Assembly (NCBI GenBank): GCA_911728455.2
Contig: OU452222.1
Span: 13,034,767 to 13,098,766, forward strand
DNA from: Marthasterias glacialis
Lineage: Eukaryota; Echinodermata; Asteroidea; Forcipulatida; Asteriidae
DNA length: 64,000 nucleotides
Reading direction: 5' to 3'
The notes below the pieces were generated by a model that saw only the letters and a list, made by a program, of their open reading frames with translations, searched no databases and had not been told where the DNA came from. The position numbers and the translations under genes were made by a program. Shown here piece after piece: positions 58,380-64,000 of the stretch. Each line of letters begins with the position of its first letter. The first letter of the stretch is position 1.

Positions 58380-58840
58380 CTGTAAGGTAGGATAATGGAG
58401 GACAATGCAAAAACAATAAATTACATGTACATTGAACAACAATAATGTACATGGTTTTTACGTTTTTGTCCTATTGAGTCATTCAAGTAATCTTTTCACT
58501 AAATAATTTCACAAAAGTTACTGTGCTTACACATATTAATTTTAAACTTACCTCAACATAGTTTTCTTCTGTGCGAGCATCCTTTAAGATCTTCATTACT
58601 CAATTCACTGGTTGAGGAATCAAGTCACTGGGGCTGTTTTTTGGTCTGTGTATAAACGTAAACAAATATTACATACAGTAATTTAACTTCAAGTTTTCAA
58701 AGATAGTAATTAGGCATCATTAGTTTACCTGTAGTGCAGCACAATGGAAGACAATGCAAAAACAAAAACTGATATAAACAGTGAAAATCAATAATGTATA
58801 TGGTTTTTAAGTTTTTTGGATATCTCCATTTTGAACTTAC

Positions 58841-58920
58841 CTCCACCAGGTTTTTCCCTTTCCTCTTCAACCTTTCTGTCTGTTCTTTCAGTCTGATCAT
58901 TCCATCAGTTCTCAGTTCTA
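58841..58920 (-). pseudogene. Tail exon alpha, unit 3, abutting the minisatellite
   Basis: The donor GGTGGAG/GTAAGT is kept (58831-58840). The 3' part reads DQTERTDRKVEEEREKPGG, parallel to VEEVKEEKEKLCGG in unit 1. Upstream on the minus strand the exon runs into a stop and then the 12-bp minisatellite, so its original 5' end and acceptor are gone. Confidence 0.55.
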
Positions 58921-58921
58921 C

Positions 58922-61900
58922 GCCTACATCTCAGCCTACATCACAGCCTACATCTCAGCCTACATCTCAGCCTACATCTCAGCCTACATCTCCGCCTACA
59001 TCACAGCCTACATCTCAGCCTACATCACAGCCTACATCACAGCCTACAACTCAGCCTACAACTCAGCCTACATCTCAGCCTACATCTCAGCCTACATCTC
59101 AGCCTACAACTCAGCCTACATCTCAGCCTACAACTCAGCCTACAACTCAGCCTACATCTCAGCCTACATCTCAGCCTACATCTCAGCCTACATCACAGCC
59201 TACATCTCAGCCTACATCTCAGCCTACATCTCAGCCTACATCTCAGCCTACATCTCAGCCTACATCTCAGCCTACATCTCAGCCTACATCTCAGCCTACA
59301 CCTCAGCCTACACCTCAGCCTACACCTCAGCCTACAACTCAGCCTACACCTCAGCCTACAACTCAGCCTACAACTCAGCCTACATCTCAGCCTACATCTC
59401 AGCCTACATCTCAGCCTACATCTCAGCCTACATCTCAGCCTACATCTCAGCCTACATCTCAGCCTACATCTCAGCCTACATCTCAGCCTACAACTCAGCC
59501 TACATCTCAGCCTACAACTCAGCCTACAACTCAGCCTACATCTCAGCCTACATCTCAGCCTACATCTCAGCCTACATCTCAGCCTACATCTCAGCCTACA
59601 TCTCAGCCTACATCTCAGCCTACATCTCAGCCTACATCACAGCCTACATCTCAGCCTACAACTCAGCCTACATCTCAGCCTACAACTCAGCCTACATCTC
59701 AGCCTACATCTCAGCCTACATCTCAGCCTACATCTCAGCCTACATCTCAGCCTACATCTCAGCCTACATCTCAGCCTACATCTCAGCCTACATCTCAGCC
59801 TACATCTCAGCCTACATCACAGCCTACATCTCAGCCTACAACTCAGCCTACATCTCAGCCTACAACTCAGCCTACAACTCAGCCTACATCTCAGCCTACA
59901 TCTCAGCCTACATCTCAGCCTACATCTCAGCCTACATCTCAGCCTACATCTCAGCCTACATCTCAGCCTACATCTCAGCCTACATCTCAGCCTACATCAC
60001 AGCCTACATCACAGCCTACATCTCAGCCTACATCTCAGCCTACATCTCAGCCTACATCTCAGCCTACATCACAGCCTACATCTCAGCCTACATCACAGCC
60101 TACATCACAGCCTACATCTCATCCTACATCTCAGCCTACATATCAGCCTACATCTCAGCCTACATCACAGCCTACATCTCAGCCTACATCTCAGCCTACA
60201 TCTCAGCCTACATCACAGCCTACAACTCAGCCTACATCTCAGCCTACATCTCATCCTGCATCACAGCCTGCATCACAGCCTGCATCTCAGCCAGCATCTC
60301 AGCCAAGATCACAGCCTACATCACAGCCTACATCACAGCCTACTTCTCAGCCTACATCTCAGCCTACATCTCAGCCTACATCTCAGCCTACATCACAGCC
60401 TACATCTCAGCCTACATCACAGCCTACATCTCAGCCTACATCACAGCCTACATCTCAGCCTACATCACAGCCTACATCACAGCCTACATCACAGCCTACA
60501 TCACAGCCTACATCACAGCCTACATCACAGCCTACATCTCAGCCTACATCTCAGCCTACATCTCAGCCTACAACTCAGCCTACATCTCAGCCTACATCTC
60601 AGCCTACATCTCAGCCTACATCTCAGCCTACATCTCAGCCTACATCACAGCCTACAACACAGCCTACATCTCAGCCTACATCTCAGCCTACATCTCAGCC
60701 TACAACTCAGCCTACATCTCAGCCTACATCTCAGCCTACATCTCAGCCTACATCACAGCCTACATCACAGCCTACATCTCAGCCTACATCTCAGCCTACA
60801 TCTCAGCCTACATCTCAGCCTACATCTCAGCCTACATCTCAGCCTACATCTCAGCCTACATCTCAGCCTACATCTCAGCCTACATCACAGCCTACATCTC
60901 AGCCTACATCTCAGCCTACATCTCAGCCTACAACTCAGCCTACATCTCAGCCTACATCTCAGCCTACATCTCAGCCTACATCTCAGCCTACATCTCAGCC
61001 TACATCTCAGCCTACATCTCAGCCTACATCTCAGCCTACATCTCAGCCTACATCTCAGCCTACATCTCAGCCTACATCTCAGCCTACATCTCAGCCTACA
61101 TCTCAGCCTACATCTCAGCCTACATCTCAGCCTACATCTCAGCCTACATCTCAGCCTACATCTCAGCATACATCTCAGCCTACATCTCAGCCTACATCTC
61201 AGCCTACATCACAGCCTACATCACAGCCTACATCACAGCCTACATCACAGCCTACATCTCAGCCTACATCTCAGCCTACATCTCAGCCTACAACTCAGCC
61301 TACATCTCAGCCTACATCTCAGCCTACATCTCAGCCTACATCTCAGCCTACATCTCAGCCTACATCTCAGCCTACATCACAGCCTACATCACAGCCTACA
61401 TCTCAGCCTACATCACAGCCTACATCACAGCCTACATCACAGCCTACATCTCAGCCTACATCTCAGCCTACATCTCAGCCTACATCTCAGCCTACATCTC
61501 AGCCTACATCTCAGCCTACAACTCAGCCTACATCTCAGCCTACATCTCAGCCTACATCTCAGCCTACATCTCCGCCTACATCTCAGCCTACATCTCAGCC
61601 TACATCACAGCCTACATCACAGCCTACATCTCAGCCTACATCACAGCCTACATCACAGCCTACATCACAGCCTACAACACAGCCTACATCACAGCCTACA
61701 TCACAGCCTACATCTCAGCCTACATCTCACAGCCTACATCTCAGCCTACATCTCAGCCTACATCTCAGCCTACATCACAGCCTACATCTCAGCCTACATC
61801 TCAGCCTACATCTCAGCCTACATCTCAGCCTACATCGCAGCCTACATCACAGCCTACATCTCAGCCTACATCTCAGCCTACATCTCAGCCTACATCTCAG

Positions 61901-62050
61901 CCTACATCACACCCTACATCTCAGCCTACATCTCAGCCTACATCTCAGCCTACATCACAGCCTACATCTCAGCCTACATCTCAGCCTACATCTCAGCCTA
62001 CATCTCAGCCTACAACTCTGCCTACATCTCAGCCTACATCTCAGCCTACA
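58922..62050 (+). repeat. 12-bp minisatellite (CCTACATCTCAG)n, about 260 copies
   Basis: Nearly uninterrupted CCTACATCTCAG with TCA, ACT and CCT variants. On the plus strand it reads Pro-Thr-Ser-Gln for over 900 residues from an ATG at 58794, until a 14-bp unit at about 61721-61734 shifts the frame to Ser-Leu-His-Leu. The 40 or so residues before the repeat are the antisense of exon alpha and intron, so the long frame is probably not a gene. Larger blocks recur, such as the ACA/ACT alternation at 59101-59160, 59485-59540 and 59840-59890. The block 60240-60310 is the most diverged, with CCTGCATC and CCAGCATC. Confidence 0.97.
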
Positions 62051-62133
62051 ACTGTGAACTGATTAGATAGACAAGCATCTGGTACAGTCTTCATGGCAAG
62101 CATCTTGTAAAGTCTTCCTTCCCTGGAATCTAG

Positions 62134-62153
62134 TCATCCGGGCTGTTCTTTGT
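62134..62153 (-). CDS. Terminal exon relic, unit 4
   Basis: Minus-strand acceptor TATTCAG, then AC AAA GAA CAG ... TGA. It is homologous to the terminal exons at 57224 and 57742 but has lost a base, so the ending differs. Its phase is compatible with the exon at 62339-62447, which ends with one extra base. Confidence 0.35.
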
Positions 62154-62338
62154 CTGAATATCAACAAGAAACAATAATACATACAGTGATTTTACTTCAA
62201 GATATCCTATAACAATTCAGACCAGTCCTTTCCAAAACACCGTTCCTTTCAAAAAACGCTCCAAAGTCGTTATGGGTTTGATGAGAATCACAGAAATATT
62301 TGAATTCAAGATGGGAAAATAAATTACTCAGAACTTAC

Positions 62339-62447
62339 ATGTTGTTTCACAGCCTTTCGCTTGCTCTCTGTCTATACTGCAAAATTCTCCAAGAGTTTCA
62401 AAATTTGGAGAAGCAGGTTCTTCCGGTTGGTGGTCATCTTTGTTCAG
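62339..62447 (-). CDS. Exon downstream of integrase C-terminal exon (109 bp)
   Basis: Acceptor AAAATTTTAG and donor GTAAGTTC on the minus strand. Open throughout: LNKDDHQPEEPASPNFETLG, then FCSIDREQAKG and two threonines. It starts in phase 0, exactly as the exon at 62577-62674 ends, so the two join in frame. An acidic, proline-containing linker without a known domain, like the variable tails after integrase domains. It could be the parent of the duplicated alpha/beta tail exons. Confidence 0.65.
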
Positions 62448-62576
62448 CTAAAATTTTAAATGAATTAATATTATAGCGATTAAATTCAACCTCTGACATA
62501 GATCTACTCCTTAATGAAAACACATGTAAGTAGGTGCCAGAATGACAAGGTGATGGCAAATATGGCAGTAACTAAC

Positions 62577-62674
62577 CTCACAGGGCAATCTTGCTTCTCT
62601 GGGGTACATTAGGCACAATGGTGTTAACTTAGTGGTTGCATGTACGGATGTTCGATGTGCAAACAGCACAGGAT
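62577..62674 (-). CDS. Integrase C-terminal exon (98 bp), intact
   Basis: Acceptor TTTCTTTGTACAG and donor GTTAGT on the minus strand. After two bases it reads PVLFAHRTSVHATTKLTPLC and on to an LMYPREARLP ending. This matches the segment after the catalytic Glu in gypsy/Ginger-type integrases (family pattern: FAYRTS, T..TP, LMYGREPRLP, with Gly changed to Pro). There are no stops or frameshifts. Earlier exons (zinc-binding and core) are not found to 64000 and may lie beyond the window. Related to the intron-bearing integrase at 41457-42480, whose last seen exon stops just before this region of the protein. Confidence 0.7.
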
Positions 62675-64000
62675 CTGTACAAAGAAATTTAGATTATTAA
62701 GTCACTACATATACAGGAAATAAAGTTCAATGATCGAACATAGCCAGCTAAAGCAGTCCCTGCTATAGGTGATGTTTGAAACTTTGCATTAACCTCCGAC
62801 ATATATTTAAACTTTAACAATAACACATGTAAGTAGGTGACAGTGTTAAATCACATAGCAGGTGTGGCAGTAAGTAATGTTACATAACGTAAATTTTACT
62901 GATCGAACACAGCCAACTGAAACAGTCCCTGCTATAGGTGATGTTTAAAGCTTTGCAGGGTGTGAAGGATTTATGCTGCAGAGAATAATTTAAATGACAG
63001 TAAAACACAATGGTCTTTCCCGGACACTGTAACATGTGCTTTGCCGATCACTCGAAAAACAGCACATTCTTTTGAACATATTTTCTTAATGCAATGGTCG
63101 ATTTATTGATATTATCTACAAATTCAGGTCGACATTAGTTTGAGAAATTGTGAAATTGAATTTTTTTTTTTTTTAAACTTGTCCGTGTAAAATTTTCATG
63201 ACGTTACCACGTTCTATTAAAAAAAGGTCTTGAATAAAATGAAAGTTCATGCACTGAAGCCAGGTAAGAATTCCATTTGAAATAGTATGCAGAGCTGAAA
63301 TTTTAAATTTGTTATTGCCTCAACTAGCATTTTGAAACAGAAGACTAGGTTACATTGAGTCACATCTGTGAGGCGTTTATGTAGTTTTTGAAGACCTTTC
63401 TAAAGATGTGCAGATTGTGAAAATCCACTGTGTGGTTCAATTAAGGGTTATGATTTTTGAAATAGAATTTGTAAAATTGGGTTGACTTTCTGTGTGGAGA
63501 ATTATCAGGATGGAGAAGTAAAACTAAAATGAACAAATATTACAATTTCTTACATTACAAAGACAAGGTGTTTGTGAATGTCATCAAAGGTTGAAATTAT
63601 CCAAAATGACACAATTATACATTTTAACCTGAAATTATGTCTTTTTCATAGTTTTTTGCTTAAAATTCCTATTTTAATTAAAACACGAGGTCAAATTTAG
63701 GTCATCTTTGTGTGACTCTTGTTTATTTTGATGTATAGATTGTAAAAGTCCAAGGTCAATTTTCCAGTCGAACCGAAGTTGAAGTTTCTAGATTTAATAA
63801 ACAACATCTCGATTGTCACGTAACTTTGCAGCATTATTAGGGTTCACATCTCCTGAGCCAATTGTCATAAGGTCGTAATCTTTGTACTGTGTAGGACCAG
63901 TTCAAGGTCTGGAGTGTTTAATCAAAGATCAAACAACTTCAGAACAGCTATGTGTTTGTCCACGAACACATAATCTAGTTTAGTTTTTCTTCTCACTAAC
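62675..64000. other. No gene seen; small local duplications
   Basis: CACATGTAAGTAGGTG.CAG...GGCAGTAA.TAA occurs at 62490-62580 and 62793-62880. GATCGAACA.AGCCA.CT.AA.CAGTCCCTGCTATAGGTG occurs at 62731-62775 and 62899-62943. The rest is AT-rich with no exon recognised. Confidence 0.5.

Larger units (their letters stand above)
57170..58760. repeat. Three tandem copies of a gene 3'-end segment, about 440-510 bp each
   Basis: Units are recognised by GCTAGCATTCCTTA.GATCTTC (57188 diverged, 57697, 58138 and 58572), CGGGGCTGTT.TTTTGTCTGC, AACAATAATACATACAGTAATT and AAACTTACCTCCACATAG. A further relic is at 62060-62230, beyond the minisatellite. Each unit carries minus-strand exon-like segments described separately. 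Confidence 0.9.

Noticed and set aside
60885-61169. RLRC-repeat minus-strand frame
   Set aside because: Reverse-strand reading of the same minisatellite.
58794-62057. 1087-codon (PTSQ)n protein, surface- or mucin-like
   Set aside because: The pre-repeat part is antisense to a spliced exon copy and its intron; the repeat frame is the stop-free frame of a 12-bp minisatellite and shifts at about 61730. No independent support for a gene.

Overview
The window looks like repeat-dense, intron-containing nuclear DNA from an invertebrate animal, probably marine. The evidence is GT-AG introns with readable exons on both sides, a tRNA-derived SINE, Penelope-like and Ty3/gypsy-type remnants, a satellite with higher-order repeats and several micro- and minisatellites. 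The species cannot be fixed from sequence alone. No rRNA gene, functional tRNA gene, CRISPR array or bacterial operon is present. No intact host gene was found; almost all coding signal comes from mobile elements or sequences derived from them.

Layout. 1-15740: satellite of about 50 monomers of 312 bp with higher-order repeats. 15741-24600: mostly unassigned DNA with a (GTTT)n tract next to a minus-strand SINE, an AT-rich minisatellite, two dispersed-repeat families and a foldback element. 24600-29908: degenerate tandem array (units about 150-185 bp) containing a 1015-bp duplication. 29917-35484: two related inverted-repeat DNA elements, one with a perfect 8-bp target duplication inside the preceding array, and two 901-bp inverted arms about 3.5 kb apart. 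35485-40500: unassigned DNA with two duplicated segments and a short tandem repeat. 40610-43660 (minus strand): a decayed retroelement district with a Gag-like capsid and zinc knuckle, an integrase-like pseudogene interrupted by three GT-AG introns, a second gypsy-type integrase and a PHD-finger-like exon. 44013-51423: nine tandem copies of an 892-bp unit. 52035-57125: two Penelope-like element copies arranged as a large inverted repeat whose centre is four back-to-back hairpins made from the element's own coding sequence. 57170-62674 (minus strand): exons of an integrase-related gene. An integrase C-terminal exon is followed by tail exons, some in tandem copies, and a 3.1-kb 12-bp minisatellite lies against one of those exons. 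62675-64000: no gene seen.

The strongest candidates for something undescribed are: (a) the integrase-family sequences whose frame runs across canonical introns at two separate loci, suggesting a domesticated or intron-bearing transposase-like gene with a duplicated 3' end; (b) the serial inverted duplication at the centre of the Penelope palindrome; (c) the satellite, each monomer of which carries a CRE/YY1/ETS-like cluster.
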